Assembly (NCBI GenBank): GCA_028290705.1
Contig: JAQGJH010000003.1
Span: 1 to 61,940, forward strand
Reading direction: 5' to 3'
From: Hyphomicrobiales bacterium
Lineage (GTDB): Bacteria > Pseudomonadota > Alphaproteobacteria > Rhizobiales > Beijerinckiaceae
DNA: 61,940 nt
Part shown: piece by piece, positions 39,471 through 47,936 of the stretch
Position numbering within the stretch: the first letter of the stretch is position 1
Layout of the letters: every line of letters begins with the position of its first letter
Made by a program: the position numbers and the translations under genes
Notes under the pieces: generated by a model
Databases searched by the model: none
The model's input: the letters and a program-made list of their open reading frames with translations, nothing else
What the model was told of the DNA's origin: nothing

Positions 39471-39995
39471 TCATGCGCGGGCCTGCGCGGCGACGCTGGC
39501 GGCGAGCTTTCGCGCGCCTCGGTGCTGGGCATGACAGATGGCGACCGCCAGGGCGTCGGCCGCGTCGGCGCTGGCGGCGGAACTTCGCGGCAGCAAAACC
39601 TTGACCATCATGGCGATCTGGGTTTTTTCGGCGTGGCCCGCGCCAGTCACGGTTTTCTTGACGAGATTGGCGGCATATTCGGCGACCGGCAGGCCCGCGA
39701 TGGCGGGCACGAGCAGCGCCACCCCGCGCGCCTGCCCGAGCTTCAGGGCCGACTGCGGGTCGCGGTTGACGTAGGTCTCCTCGACGGCGGCTTCCTCGGG
39801 CATGTGGGCGTGAATGACGCTCGCGAGCCCATCGTGCAATTGGCGCAGCCGGTCCGCGAGCGTGCAGCGCGCGTCCGAATGAATGGTCCCGCAGGCGACG
39901 AAGGACAGGCGCGAGCCTTCGGCGTCGACCACGCCCCAGCCTGTGTTGCGAAGCCCGGGATCAATTCCAAGAATACGAATCGTTTGCAAAGCCAT
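39471..39995 (-). CDS. ruvC: Crossover junction endodeoxyribonuclease RuvC
   Basis: The 174-residue resolvase starts [20 protein letters not shown] with catalytic Asp12, then has [20 protein letters not shown] and the C-terminal acidic pair in [17 protein letters not shown]. It cuts Holliday junctions processed by RuvAB. The ATG at 39995 was chosen from the family N-terminus; upstream in-frame starts overlap the divergent TSUP gene. It is the first gene of the ruv-tol block. Confidence 0.96.
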   Translation of the reverse strand: MALQTIRILGIDPGLRNTGWGVVDAEGSRLSFVACGTIHSDARCTLADRLRQLHDGLASVIHAHMPEEAAVEETYVNRDPQSALKLGQARGVALLVPAIAGLPVAEYAANLVKKTVTGAGHAEKTQIAMMVKVLLPRSSAASADAADALAVAICHAQHRGARKLAASVAAQARA

Positions 39996-40071
39996 GTAAT
40001 CTGATATCCCTGCCGCCGCGGGGCCGCCAGTCTGCGCTGAAGCCCCCGCTCCACGTCTCTCAGGAGTGCCG

Positions 40072-40851
40072 ATGATCGACGGCGCGAGTCTGGCCGCCAT
40101 CGGCGACATCCTCTCCCAGCCACGCACCTGGTTCCTGACCGTGGTGGTGGCGATCGCCGGGGTGGTGCGGGGCTTTTCGGGCTTCGGCGGCGCGCTGATC
40201 TTCATCCCGCTGGCCTCGGCGGTGCTCGGCCCTCGCTTTGCGGTGCCGGTCTTCTATCTCGTCGATCTGTTCACGGCGCTTCCTTACGGATTGAAATCGA
40301 TCCGTCGGGCCAACATGCCCGAGATCATGCCGATGCTGGTCGGCAGCTGGCTCGGCACGCCCGTGGGCGCCTGGGTGCTGTCAACGACCGATCCGCTCGT
40401 CCTGCGCTGGGGCACGAACATCCTCGTGCTGGCGATGCTGGGCCTTCTCGTGTCGGGCTGGCGCTACACGAGCGAACCCAAGAGCTCGGTTTCGTTCAGC
40501 GTCGGCGCGGTGGCGGGCGTTCTCGGCGCGGCCGCGGGCGTGTCGGGGCCGGTCATCATCGCCTATTGGCTCGGCAGCCGCAGCTCGGCTGCAACGATCC
40601 GGGCGAACATCATGGTGTATTACGCCATGGCGGCGCTGGGCACGGACGTGGTGTTCTACCTGCGCGGCATGTTCGGGCTGGAGACGCTGATCTATGCCGC
40701 GCTCGCGGTGCCGCTCTATGGACTTGGGCTGGCGCTCGGCGCGCGGGTGTTCAAGGGATCGTCCGACCGGCAGTATCGCATGGCCGCGCTGGTGCTGATC
40801 GGCATATCGGCCATCATCAGCCTGCCGATCTTCGGGTCCTTCGGGCGCTGA
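40072..40851 (+). CDS. TSUP-family (TauE/SafE) membrane transporter, intact
   Basis: The 259-residue protein has two homologous four-helix halves, with [20 protein letters not shown] in the first and [20 protein letters not shown] in the second, typical of TSUP exporters for sulfite, sulfonates or similar anions. Its C-terminus ([20 protein letters not shown]) includes the last helix that the TSUP gene at 380-1069 lacks. ATG at 40072 has AGGAG five bases upstream; an in-frame GTG at 40066 overlaps the ribosome site. It is divergent from ruvC and ends 3 bp from the convergent arsC. Confidence 0.88.
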   Translation: MIDGASLAAIGDILSQPRTWFLTVVVAIAGVVRGFSGFGGALIFIPLASAVLGPRFAVPVFYLVDLFTALPYGLKSIRRANMPEIMPMLVGSWLGTPVGAWVLSTTDPLVLRWGTNILVLAMLGLLVSGWRYTSEPKSSVSFSVGAVAGVLGAAAGVSGPVIIAYWLGSRSSAATIRANIMVYYAMAALGTDVVFYLRGMFGLETLIYAALAVPLYGLGLALGARVFKGSSDRQYRMAALVLIGISAIISLPIFGSFGR

Positions 40852-40854
40852 AAA

Positions 40855-41199
40855 TCAGACGAGCAAGGCCTCGACGCGATCGGCCGGCCGGCAGATGCGC
40901 GCCATACCGTCCCCGACCACGATCGGCCGTTCGAGCAGGATGGGGTGCCGGGCTATGGCCTCCAGAATGGCGTCGCCGGACATGCTCGCCTCCACGAAGC
41001 CCAACGTTTCCAGCGTCGTGCCCTTCCGCCGGAGGAGGTCGCGCGGCTCGAGCCCCAGCTGATTCAACAGGCTGCGCAGGTCGGCGACATCCGGCGGAGT
41101 TTTCAGATATTCGAGGATCTCGGGCTCGATGCCGCTCTCCCTGAGACGGGCGAGGACGGTTCGGGATGTTCCGCAGGCGGGATTGTGGTAGATGCGCAT
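40855..41199 (-). CDS. arsC: Arsenate reductase (glutaredoxin type, ArsC)
   Basis: The 114-residue thioredoxin-fold protein starts MRIYHNPACGTSRTVL with catalytic Cys9, and has LLRRKGTTLETLG and the anion-binding RPIVVGDGMARICRP, which fit the ArsC/YffB family. It would reduce arsenate to arsenite with glutathione and glutaredoxin; YffB-like proteins without this role have similar motifs. No arsenite pump or ArsR regulator is adjacent, so a solitary role is uncertain. Confidence 0.85.
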   Translation of the reverse strand: MRIYHNPACGTSRTVLARLRESGIEPEILEYLKTPPDVADLRSLLNQLGLEPRDLLRRKGTTLETLGFVEASMSGDAILEAIARHPILLERPIVVGDGMARICRPADRVEALLV

Positions 41200-41343
41200 G
41201 ATTGAATTCTAGCGTCGCCCTGCTGACGAATCCAGCGGGCGGCATTAACCTCGGGCTCGCCGCGCCGTTCGCCACTGAGGCGATTCGGGGGAAGCTCGAC
41301 CGACGTGCAGCTTCGAGACCGCCGGAATGCGCGTTCGAAGGCC

Positions 41344-41369
41344 ATCGGGAACACACATCGGGAACACAC
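41344..41369 (+). repeat. Tandem 13-bp duplication in the glmM leader
   Basis: ATCGGGAACACAC occurs twice head to tail (41344-41356 and 41357-41369), ending one base before the glmM ATG. Each copy holds the purine stretch CGGGAA that could pair with the ribosome, so the duplication doubles the potential ribosome-binding site. Confidence 0.75.
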
Positions 41370-41370
41370 G

Positions 41371-42729
41371 ATGGCACGCAAATATTTCGGCACGGACGGC
41401 ATCCGCGGCAAGGCCAACGGGCTGATCACGCCTGAACTCGCCATGAAAGTGGGGCAGGCGACCGGTCTTGCGTTCCAGCGCGGCGATCATCGCCACCGCG
41501 CCGTCATCGGCAAGGACACGCGGCTGTCGGGCTACATGATCGAATACGCCATGGTGGCGGGGTTCACGTCGGTGGGCATGGACGTGCTGTTGCTCGGTCC
41601 CGTGCCGACGCCCGCGGTCGCGATGTTGACGCGCTCGATGCGCGCCGATGTCGGGGTGATGATCTCGGCCTCGCACAACCCGTTCGCCGACAACGGCATC
41701 AAGCTGTTCGGGCCGGACGGCTTCAAGCTGTCGGACGACGTCGAGCGCGACATCGAATCCATGCTCGACGGCGATCTCAGCCCGCAATTGTCGGGTTCGC
41801 GCGCGCTCGGCCGGGCGCGCCGCGTCGATGACGTTCGCGCCCGCTACATCGAATTCGCCAAGCGCACGCTGCCGCGACAATTGTCGCTCGATGGTTTGCG
41901 CATCGTCGTCGATTGCGCCAATGGCGCAGGCTACAAGGTGGCGCCCGAGGCGCTCTGGGAGCTCGGCGCGGAAGTCTTCACCATCGGGGTGGAGCCCGAC
42001 GGGTTCAACATCAATCACGAAGTCGGCTCGACCGCGCCTCAAGCGCTGATCGAAAAGGTGCGTGAAGTTCGGGCGGATATCGGCATTGCGCTCGACGGCG
42101 ACGCGGATCGCGTGCTGATCGTGGACGAGCGCGGGCATCTGGTCGATGGCGACCAGCTCATGGCGGTGATCGCCGAGAGCTGGAGCCACGACGGGCTACT
42201 GTCGCGTCCCGGCATCGTCGCGACCGTGATGTCCAACCTCGGTCTTGAGCGGCACCTCGAGGGGCTCGGTCTCTCGCTCGCCCGCACGGCGGTGGGCGAC
42301 CGCTACGTGCTCGAGCGGATGCGCGAGGATGGCTACAATCTCGGCGGCGAGCAATCGGGACACATCATCCTGTCGGATTACACGACGACCGGCGACGGCC
42401 TCGTGGCTGCGCTGCAGATCCTGGCCGTGGTGAAGCGGCAGAACCGTCCGGTCAGCGAAGTCTGTCATCGGTTCGAGCCGTTTCCGCAATTGCTCAAGAA
42501 CGTGCGCTACGACGGCGGGACGCCGCTCGCGCAGGAGCACGTCAAGGATGCCATTCGGGCCGCCGAGGCGGAGCTGGGAGTGGGCGGTCGGCTGGTCATC
42601 CGGCCATCCGGCACGGAGCCCTTGATCCGCGTCATGGGCGAGGGTGAGGACAAGGCTCGCGTCGAGGCGGCGGTGAACGGCGTCTGCGAAGCGCTGCGGC
42701 AGAGCCCCGGGGCAGTGGCGGCCGAGTGA
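41371..42729 (+). CDS. glmM: Phosphoglucosamine mutase
   Basis: The 452-residue enzyme converts glucosamine-6-phosphate to glucosamine-1-phosphate for peptidoglycan and LPS precursors. It has [16 protein letters not shown], the phosphoserine loop SASHNP with Ser101, the metal loop DGDADR (about 242-247) in [13 protein letters not shown], the sugar loop GGEQSGHII and the phosphate site [12 protein letters not shown]. In most alphaproteobacteria it follows ftsH; here it stands apart, behind a duplicated ribosome-site leader. No co-transcribed neighbour upstream. Confidence 0.97.
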   Translation: MARKYFGTDGIRGKANGLITPELAMKVGQATGLAFQRGDHRHRAVIGKDTRLSGYMIEYAMVAGFTSVGMDVLLLGPVPTPAVAMLTRSMRADVGVMISASHNPFADNGIKLFGPDGFKLSDDVERDIESMLDGDLSPQLSGSRALGRARRVDDVRARYIEFAKRTLPRQLSLDGLRIVVDCANGAGYKVAPEALWELGAEVFTIGVEPDGFNINHEVGSTAPQALIEKVREVRADIGIALDGDADRVLIVDERGHLVDGDQLMAVIAESWSHDGLLSRPGIVATVMSNLGLERHLEGLGLSLARTAVGDRYVLERMREDGYNLGGEQSGHIILSDYTTTGDGLVAALQILAVVKRQNRPVSEVCHRFEPFPQLLKNVRYDGGTPLAQEHVKDAIRAAEAELGVGGRLVIRPSGTEPLIRVMGEGEDKARVEAAVNGVCEALRQSPGAVAAE

Positions 42730-42736
42730 GCAATAC

Positions 42737-42752
42737 TTACCCGTTACTTAAC
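42737..42752 (+). promoter_or_regulatory. CtrA-like site upstream of the first outer-membrane barrel gene
   Basis: TTAC (42737-42740), seven bases, TTAAC (42748-42752); one mismatch to TTAA-N7-TTAAC. It is about 140 bp upstream of the barrel gene, just after the glmM stop. A second TTAA pair (42803 and 42810) has three-base spacing and is not a CtrA site. An AGCATAG-N8-CTATGCT inverted repeat lies at 42758-42779. Confidence 0.4.
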
Positions 42753-42889
42753 AACGGAGCATAGGGCCTGCTCTATGCTGAAGCGCGCGTTGCGAAGTAA
42801 GGTTAACCGTTAATTCAGCTTTCTTCTTCACTATTCTCCTCGTGCAAGATTTTAGGCCCTGAGCGGCCTGTCTAACGAGGAATAACCTG

Positions 42890-43777
42890 ATGGGCCGCTT
42901 TCACGTCCTTTTCCTGGCCGCTACGGCCGTCGTCGCCGGACTCCCGGTCGCGCATGCGGCCGACATGCTGCCTCCGCGCCCGCAATTCGAAGAAGCTCCG
43001 CGCCCCATGGCTCTCGAGACTTCCGGCTGGTATCTGCGCGGCGACATCGGCATGAGCGCCGACCAGAGCGCCAAGTGGGACATGGTCCCGGGCCGCCTGG
43101 TGGGCAGCGCCGGTTACAATCCGACGGCGTATTCGGCCTCGAAGGCCCACGTCTCCAACAACGTCTTCGTCGGCCTCGGCTTCGGCTATCAGGTCAACAA
43201 CTGGTTCCGCGCCGACGTGACCGGCGAGTATCGCGGCGCCTCGCGGTTCTCTTCCAACTCCGAGCTGACCTTCGACGATACGGCCGGCACCACGACGGTG
43301 CTGCGCACCTTCAACCGCGGTGACCTGTCCTCGATGGTCGGCCTCGTCAACGGCTACATCGATCTGGGCACCTGGGCGGGCGTCACGCCGTTCGTCGGCG
43401 CGGGCGTCGGCGTTGCGCGCAACAAGATCGACGGCATGATCGACCAGGGCTTCTACGCCTCCACGGGCGTCGCGCCCGCATCCGGCACGACCGGCGGTTA
43501 TTATGCCTCCGGCTCGAAGGTGAACTTCGCCTGGGCGCTGATGGCGGGTCTCGGCTATGACGTGTCGTCGCGGCTGAAGCTCGAACTCGGATACCGCTAC
43601 CTCAACACCGGCAAGGCCACGACTGGCGGACTGACCTGCTACGGCGTCGCGGGTTGCGGCACCACGCGCCTCGTCACCAAGAGCAACGAGAGTCACGACA
43701 TCAAGATCGGTATGCGGTGGATGCTGTCCGACAGCGCGCCGGTGATGCACGACATGCCGCTCGTCCGCAAATACTGA
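42890..43777 (+). CDS. Omp25-like outer-membrane beta-barrel protein
   Basis: The 295-residue protein has a signal peptide (MGRFHVLFLAATAVVAGLPV, cut after AHA), followed by short aromatic strands such as GWYLRGDIGMS, NVFVGLGFGYQ, NWFRADVTGEYRG, NFAWALMAGLGYDV and LKLELGYRYLNTG. This is an eight-stranded OmpA/Omp25-type barrel common in Hyphomicrobiales, where such proteins are abundant surface antigens or porin-like structural proteins. The strand from the C-terminus (IKIGMRWML) ends the barrel. It has GAGGAA upstream and a strong terminator; a related barrel gene follows. Confidence 0.88.
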   Translation: MGRFHVLFLAATAVVAGLPVAHAADMLPPRPQFEEAPRPMALETSGWYLRGDIGMSADQSAKWDMVPGRLVGSAGYNPTAYSASKAHVSNNVFVGLGFGYQVNNWFRADVTGEYRGASRFSSNSELTFDDTAGTTTVLRTFNRGDLSSMVGLVNGYIDLGTWAGVTPFVGAGVGVARNKIDGMIDQGFYASTGVAPASGTTGGYYASGSKVNFAWALMAGLGYDVSSRLKLELGYRYLNTGKATTGGLTCYGVAGCGTTRLVTKSNESHDIKIGMRWMLSDSAPVMHDMPLVRKY

Positions 43778-43796
43778 GCATTTCCCACCTCTCCCG

Positions 43797-43836
43797 AGAA
43801 GGGCGCGAACGGCGACGTTCGCGCCCTTCTGCGTTT
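43797..43836 (+). terminator. Terminator after the first barrel gene
   Basis: AGAAGGGCGCGAAC (43797-43810) pairs perfectly with GTTCGCGCCCTTCT (43817-43830), followed by GCGTTT. The 14-bp stem is the strongest hairpin near the barrels. Confidence 0.85.
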
Positions 43837-43890
43837 GCGGTGCGCCAAGTACCTCTGAAAACACGATTTATTTTCGCCGAAAAATTAACC

Positions 43891-43905
43891 TTAAGGCGCG
43901 CTTAA
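43891..43905 (+). promoter_or_regulatory. CtrA box upstream of the second outer-membrane barrel gene
   Basis: TTAA (43891-43894), exactly seven bases (GGCGCGC), TTAA (43902-43905), followed by AC, 65 bp before the start codon; an extra TTAACC half-site precedes it at 43885. This is a perfect CtrA consensus in an AT-rich promoter region. Confidence 0.7.
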
Positions 43906-43969
43906 ACTTTCGCTGCCATCCTTTTCTCATTGGTCGAGCGCGTATGCGTCGTTGCGGGAAGGATCATCG

Positions 43970-44878
43970 ATGATGACGAGGATTGGCACACTCCTTCTGG
44001 GCGTGATCGGCATCATGGGCGCGGCCTCCGCGCAGGCGGCCGATCTCGATGGGTTCTTCCAGGACGACGCGCCGCGCATGCGCGAAGAAATGGTGGAACT
44101 GGGCACCGGCTGGTACCTTCGCGGCGACATTTCCGCGACCAGCGAGAAGACCCCGAAGCTCGATCCCGCTTTGGCGTTTCCCTCGCTGCCGTCATCCCAG
44201 AAGAGCTGGGCGACAACGGTCGGCTTCGGCTACAAATACAACAATTGGTTCCGCACCGATCTGAGCTGGGAATATCGCAACGTCCGCAAGGCGAGCGGCG
44301 ATGCCGCCAATGTGGTCTGCCCCTACAGCGCCGGGATTCTCAGCAGTGGCGGCACCAATGTCGGCGTGCTCTACAACACGGCCGATACGTGTACGCCCCG
44401 GCAGGACGCTTCCATGGCGACAAACGCGTTGATGCTGGGCGGCTATATTGATCTTGGTACGTTCTCCCGCATCACGCCCTATATCGGCGCCGGAGTCGGC
44501 GTGTCGTCGATCCTCACCAAGGGGTCGGTGAATTACACGAAGACGAGCGATGGGACGCCGTATGCGGCCGATCTTACGCCGTCGGCTCCGACGCCTGCGA
44601 TCTGGATGGATGCGTTCGGCAACCCGATCACGCCGCAACCCAACATTTCCTTCGCGCCGCAGAACTGGGATCGTTCGGTTCGCAGCCGCAACTATAATTT
44701 CGCCTGGTCGCTGATGGCCGGCGTCGCCATCGACGTCAGCCAGAACGCCAAGCTCGACATCGGCTATCGCTATCTCGACCTCGGCAAATACTCGACCGTC
44801 TCGGTCTCGGGCACGCCGCGCGAAGGCAGCATCACGGCGCATGAGGTGCGTGCAGGCATCCGCTACATGATCGATTGA
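43970..44878 (+). CDS. Second Omp25-like outer-membrane beta-barrel protein
   Basis: The 302-residue protein has a signal peptide (MMTRIGTLLLGVIGIMGAAS, cut after AQA) and barrel strands similar to the gene before it: GTGWYLRGDISA, TTVGFGYKYNNWFRTDLSWE, LGGYIDLGTFSRITPYIGAG, NFAWSLMAGVAIDV and LDIGYRYLDLGKY. A long loop (about 165-225) carries many Pro and Thr residues. The two barrels look like an old tandem duplication with low identity outside the strands. AAGGAT precedes ATG 43970. A perfect CtrA box upstream suggests cell-cycle control. Confidence 0.87.
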   Translation: MMTRIGTLLLGVIGIMGAASAQAADLDGFFQDDAPRMREEMVELGTGWYLRGDISATSEKTPKLDPALAFPSLPSSQKSWATTVGFGYKYNNWFRTDLSWEYRNVRKASGDAANVVCPYSAGILSSGGTNVGVLYNTADTCTPRQDASMATNALMLGGYIDLGTFSRITPYIGAGVGVSSILTKGSVNYTKTSDGTPYAADLTPSAPTPAIWMDAFGNPITPQPNISFAPQNWDRSVRSRNYNFAWSLMAGVAIDVSQNAKLDIGYRYLDLGKYSTVSVSGTPREGSITAHEVRAGIRYMID

Positions 44879-44901
44879 TTGATCCACCGATCCTCGCCTC
44901 G

Positions 44902-44927
44902 ACGGCCGGCCCTGTGCCGGCCGTTTC
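44902..44927 (+). terminator. Terminator between second barrel gene and serC leader
   Basis: ACGGCCGGC (44902-44910), loop CCTGT, GCCGGCCGT (44916-44924), then TTC. It insulates the serC operon from the barrel genes. Confidence 0.75.
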
Positions 44928-44941
44928 GCGTTGCGGCTTGC

Positions 44942-45025
44942 TTGACCCGGAGGCGGGAGGCGCGTAGGCCCTCGGGCGGGACACCTCTCCCCAACGAGGG
45001 GCGCCCATCTGTAAGGATGGATCAC
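44942..45025 (+). promoter_or_regulatory. serC leader resembling the alphaproteobacterial serC RNA motif, with promoter
   Basis: TTGACC (44942-44947), 17 bp and TAGGCC (44965-44970) may be the promoter. The leader after it can form a hairpin with GGGCG (44974-44978) pairing CGCCC (45002-45006) around an inner CCCC/GGGG stem. A second small hairpin has CCATC (45005-45009) pairing GATGG (45016-45020); this GATGG contains most of the ribosome site AAGGATGG of serC. Position, size and the ribosome-site hairpin fit the published serC RNA motif of alphaproteobacterial serC-serA operons. Not verified by covariance search. Confidence 0.55.
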
Positions 45026-46195
45026 ATGACAGCAATCGACACGCCTGCAGTCCGACCGGCCAATCCGAATTTCTCCTCCGGCCCCTGCGCCAAGCGCCCC
45101 GGCTGGACTCCTTCCGCCCTCTCCGACGCACCGCTCGGCCGCTCGCACCGCGCCAAGGTCGGCAAGGCCAAACTCAAGGCCGCGATCGACCAGACCCGCG
45201 ACATTCTCGGCGTTCCGGCGGATTACCGCATCGGCATCGTGCCCGCGTCCGACACCGGCGCGGTCGAAATGGCCATGTGGTCGCTGCTCGGCGAACGCGG
45301 CGTCGACCTCCTCGCCTGGGAAAGTTTTGGCGAAGGCTGGGTCACGGACGCGGTCAAGCAGCTCAAGCTCAAGGACGCGCGCGTCATCAAGGCCGGATAC
45401 GGCGACCTGCCGGACCTGTCGACCGTCGATTTCGATCGCGACGTCGTCTTCACCTGGAACGGCACGACTTCGGGCGTGCGCGTTCCGAATGGCGATTTCA
45501 TTCCGGCTGACCGCAAGGGCCTGACGATTTGCGACGCCACTTCGGCGGCCTTCGCGCAGCGGCTCGACTGGCCGAAGCTCGATGTCGTGACCTTCTCGTG
45601 GCAGAAGGTGCTGGGTGGCGAAGCCGCTCACGGCATGCTGATCCTGTCGCCGCGCGCCGCGGAGCGCCTGCAGACCTACACGCCGCCGTGGCCGATGCCC
45701 AAGATCTTCCGCATGACCAACGGCGGCAAGATCATCGAAGGCATTTTCGTCGGCGACACGATCAACACGCCCTCGATGCTCTGCGTCGAGGATTATCTCG
45801 ATGCGCTGAACTGGTCGAAGTCGATCGGCGGTTTGGATGGATTGATCGGGCGCGCGGACGGCAACCTGAAGGTCATCGCCGACTGGGTCGCCAAGACCCC
45901 GTGGGTGGACTTCCTGGCAAGCAAGCCCGAGATCCGCTCGAACACCAGCGTCTGCCTGAAGGTCGTCGATCCGGCGATCACCGGGCTGGCGGACGATGCG
46001 CAGGCGGCCTTCGCCAAGCAACTCGCGAGCCTGCTCGAAAAGGAAAAAGTCGCGTACGACATCGACGCCTACCGGGATGCGCCGTCGGGCCTTCGCATCT
46101 GGTGTGGAGCCACGGTGGAGAAGAGCGACGTCGAGGCCCTGACCAAGTGGCTCGACTGGGCCTTCGCCAAGGCGAAGAGCGAGATCAAGGCCTAA
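45026..46195 (+). CDS. serC: Phosphoserine aminotransferase
   Basis: The 389-residue PLP enzyme converts 3-phosphohydroxypyruvate to phosphoserine with glutamate. It starts with [20 protein letters not shown] and has [29 protein letters not shown] and the PLP Lys in [20 protein letters not shown]. The sequence is of the alphaproteobacterial/archaeal-like SerC type rather than the E. coli type. ATG at 45026 was chosen because AAGGATGG precedes it; ATG at 45017 lies inside that ribosome site. It is 118 bp upstream of serA. Confidence 0.96.
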   Translation: MTAIDTPAVRPANPNFSSGPCAKRPGWTPSALSDAPLGRSHRAKVGKAKLKAAIDQTRDILGVPADYRIGIVPASDTGAVEMAMWSLLGERGVDLLAWESFGEGWVTDAVKQLKLKDARVIKAGYGDLPDLSTVDFDRDVVFTWNGTTSGVRVPNGDFIPADRKGLTICDATSAAFAQRLDWPKLDVVTFSWQKVLGGEAAHGMLILSPRAAERLQTYTPPWPMPKIFRMTNGGKIIEGIFVGDTINTPSMLCVEDYLDALNWSKSIGGLDGLIGRADGNLKVIADWVAKTPWVDFLASKPEIRSNTSVCLKVVDPAITGLADDAQAAFAKQLASLLEKEKVAYDIDAYRDAPSGLRIWCGATVEKSDVEALTKWLDWAFAKAKSEIKA

Positions 46196-46313
46196 GGCGC
46201 AGGCCGAGCGCATCCGTCGACGTCCCCCGTGCGCGCGTGCGTGCCGGGGGCGCGACATGCCAAACGCATCCCCTTCAGTTTCCATCCGGATTTCACGCAG
46301 TCAGGAGAATTCC

Positions 46314-47900
46314 ATGGCTCCCCGCGTTCTCATCTCAGATGCTCTCTCGCCCGCCGCCGTCCAGATCTTCAAGGATCGCGGCGTCGAGGTCGACTTCCAG
46401 CCCAATCTCGGCAAGGACAAGGAGAAACTCGCGGCCATCATCGGTGATTACGATGGTCTCGCGATCCGCTCCGCCACCAAGGTGACGGACAAGATCCTCG
46501 AAAAGGCCACGCGGCTGAAGGTCATCGGCCGCGCCGGCATCGGCGTCGACAACGTCGACATTCCGGCCGCGACGGCGCGTGGCGTGATCGTCATGAACAC
46601 GCCGTTCGGCAATTCGATCACGACCGCCGAACATGCGATCGCGATGATGTTCGCCATCGCGCGCGAAATTCCCGCGGCCGATGCCTCGACGCAGGCCGGC
46701 AAGTGGGAGAAGAACCGCTTCATGGGCGCCGAGATCACCGCCAAGGTGCTGGGCGTCATCGGCTGCGGCAACATCGGGTCGATCGTGGCCGATCGCGCCA
46801 TCGGCCTCAAGATGCGGGTCATCGCCTTCGATCCGTTCCTGACGCCCGAGCGCGCCGTCGCACTCGGGGTCGAGAAGGTGGAACTGCCGGAACTGCTGGC
46901 GCGCGCGGATTTCATTACGCTGCACACGCCGATGACGCCGCAGACCAACAACATTCTCTCTGAGGAAAATCTCGGGAAGACGAAGAAAGGCGTGCGCATC
47001 ATCAATTGCGCGCGCGGCGGTCTCGTGGACGAGGCGGCGCTGCGCCGTGCGCTCGACAGCGGACATGTGGCGGGGGCGGCCTTCGACGTTTTCGTCGAGG
47101 AGCCGGCCGTCGAGAACCCGCTGTTCGGGCATCCCAACGTCGTCTGCACGCCGCATCTGGGCGCGGCCACCAATGAAGCGCAGGAGAACGTCGCGCTGCA
47201 GGTCGCCGAACAGATGTCGGACTATCTCGTGCGCGGCGCGATCTCCAATGCGGTGAACTTTCCCTCGATCACCGCCGACGAAGCCCCGAAGCTGCGGCCC
47301 TACATCGCGCTCGCCGAACGTCTCGGCTCCTTCGCCGGTCAGTTGACGGATGCGGCGATCGACAAGGTGACGATCACCTACGAGGGCGCGGTCGCGGAGT
47401 TGAAGACCAAGGCGCTGACGGCCTCGGCCATCGCGGGCGTGCTGCGGCCGCTGCTGAGCGACGTCAACGTGGTCTCGGCCCCGATCGTCGCCAAGGAGCG
47501 CGGCATCGTCATCGACGAGGTGACGCGCGCGGCAGAGGGCGACTACGAGTCGCTGATCACGCTCACGGTCACGACGCAGAAGAACGAGCGTTCGATCTGC
47601 GGCACGGTCTTCCACGATGGAAAGCCGCGCATCGTCGCCATCAAGGGACACAAGGTCGACGCCGAGTTCGCCCCCTCGATGATCTACGTGACCAACGAGG
47701 ACAAGCCCGGTTTCGTGGGTCGTTTTGCGAGCCTGCTGGGCGACGCCGGCGTCAATATCGCGACCTTCGCGCTTGGCCGCGACAAGCAGGGCGGTTCGGC
47801 CATCGCGCTGGTCGAGGTGGACGGCGACGTGCCGCAGCCGGTGCTGGAGAAGATCCAGGCGATCCCCGGCGTCCGCGCCGCCAAGGCGGTGAAGTTCTGA
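46314..47900 (+). CDS. serA: D-3-phosphoglycerate dehydrogenase
   Basis: The 528-residue enzyme starts serine synthesis from 3-phosphoglycerate. It has the NAD site GVIGCGNIGS (about 147-156), catalytic Arg in NCARGGLVDEAAL, His in CTPHLGAATNEAQENVA, an allosteric substrate-binding (ASB) domain (about 320-450), and a C-terminal ACT domain (IYVTNEDKPGFVGRFASLLG) that could bind serine for feedback control. ATG at 46314 has CAGGAG upstream. It ends the serC-serA operon. The enzyme draws 3-phosphoglycerate, linking it to the pgk locus elsewhere in the window. Confidence 0.97.
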   Translation: MAPRVLISDALSPAAVQIFKDRGVEVDFQPNLGKDKEKLAAIIGDYDGLAIRSATKVTDKILEKATRLKVIGRAGIGVDNVDIPAATARGVIVMNTPFGNSITTAEHAIAMMFAIAREIPAADASTQAGKWEKNRFMGAEITAKVLGVIGCGNIGSIVADRAIGLKMRVIAFDPFLTPERAVALGVEKVELPELLARADFITLHTPMTPQTNNILSEENLGKTKKGVRIINCARGGLVDEAALRRALDSGHVAGAAFDVFVEEPAVENPLFGHPNVVCTPHLGAATNEAQENVALQVAEQMSDYLVRGAISNAVNFPSITADEAPKLRPYIALAERLGSFAGQLTDAAIDKVTITYEGAVAELKTKALTASAIAGVLRPLLSDVNVVSAPIVAKERGIVIDEVTRAAEGDYESLITLTVTTQKNERSICGTVFHDGKPRIVAIKGHKVDAEFAPSMIYVTNEDKPGFVGRFASLLGDAGVNIATFALGRDKQGGSAIALVEVDGDVPQPVLEKIQAIPGVRAAKAVKF

Positions 47901-47936
47901 CGACGTCGGGCCGGCGTCCTGCGTCGGCCCGCGGCT

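Noticed and set aside
40855-41199. Arsenic-resistance operon
   Set aside because: Only a single ArsC-like gene is present, without arsR or arsB/acr3; the adjacent TSUP gene is convergent and not an arsenite pump.
42803-42813. TTAA pair before the first barrel gene as a second CtrA box
   Set aside because: The spacing is three bases rather than seven.
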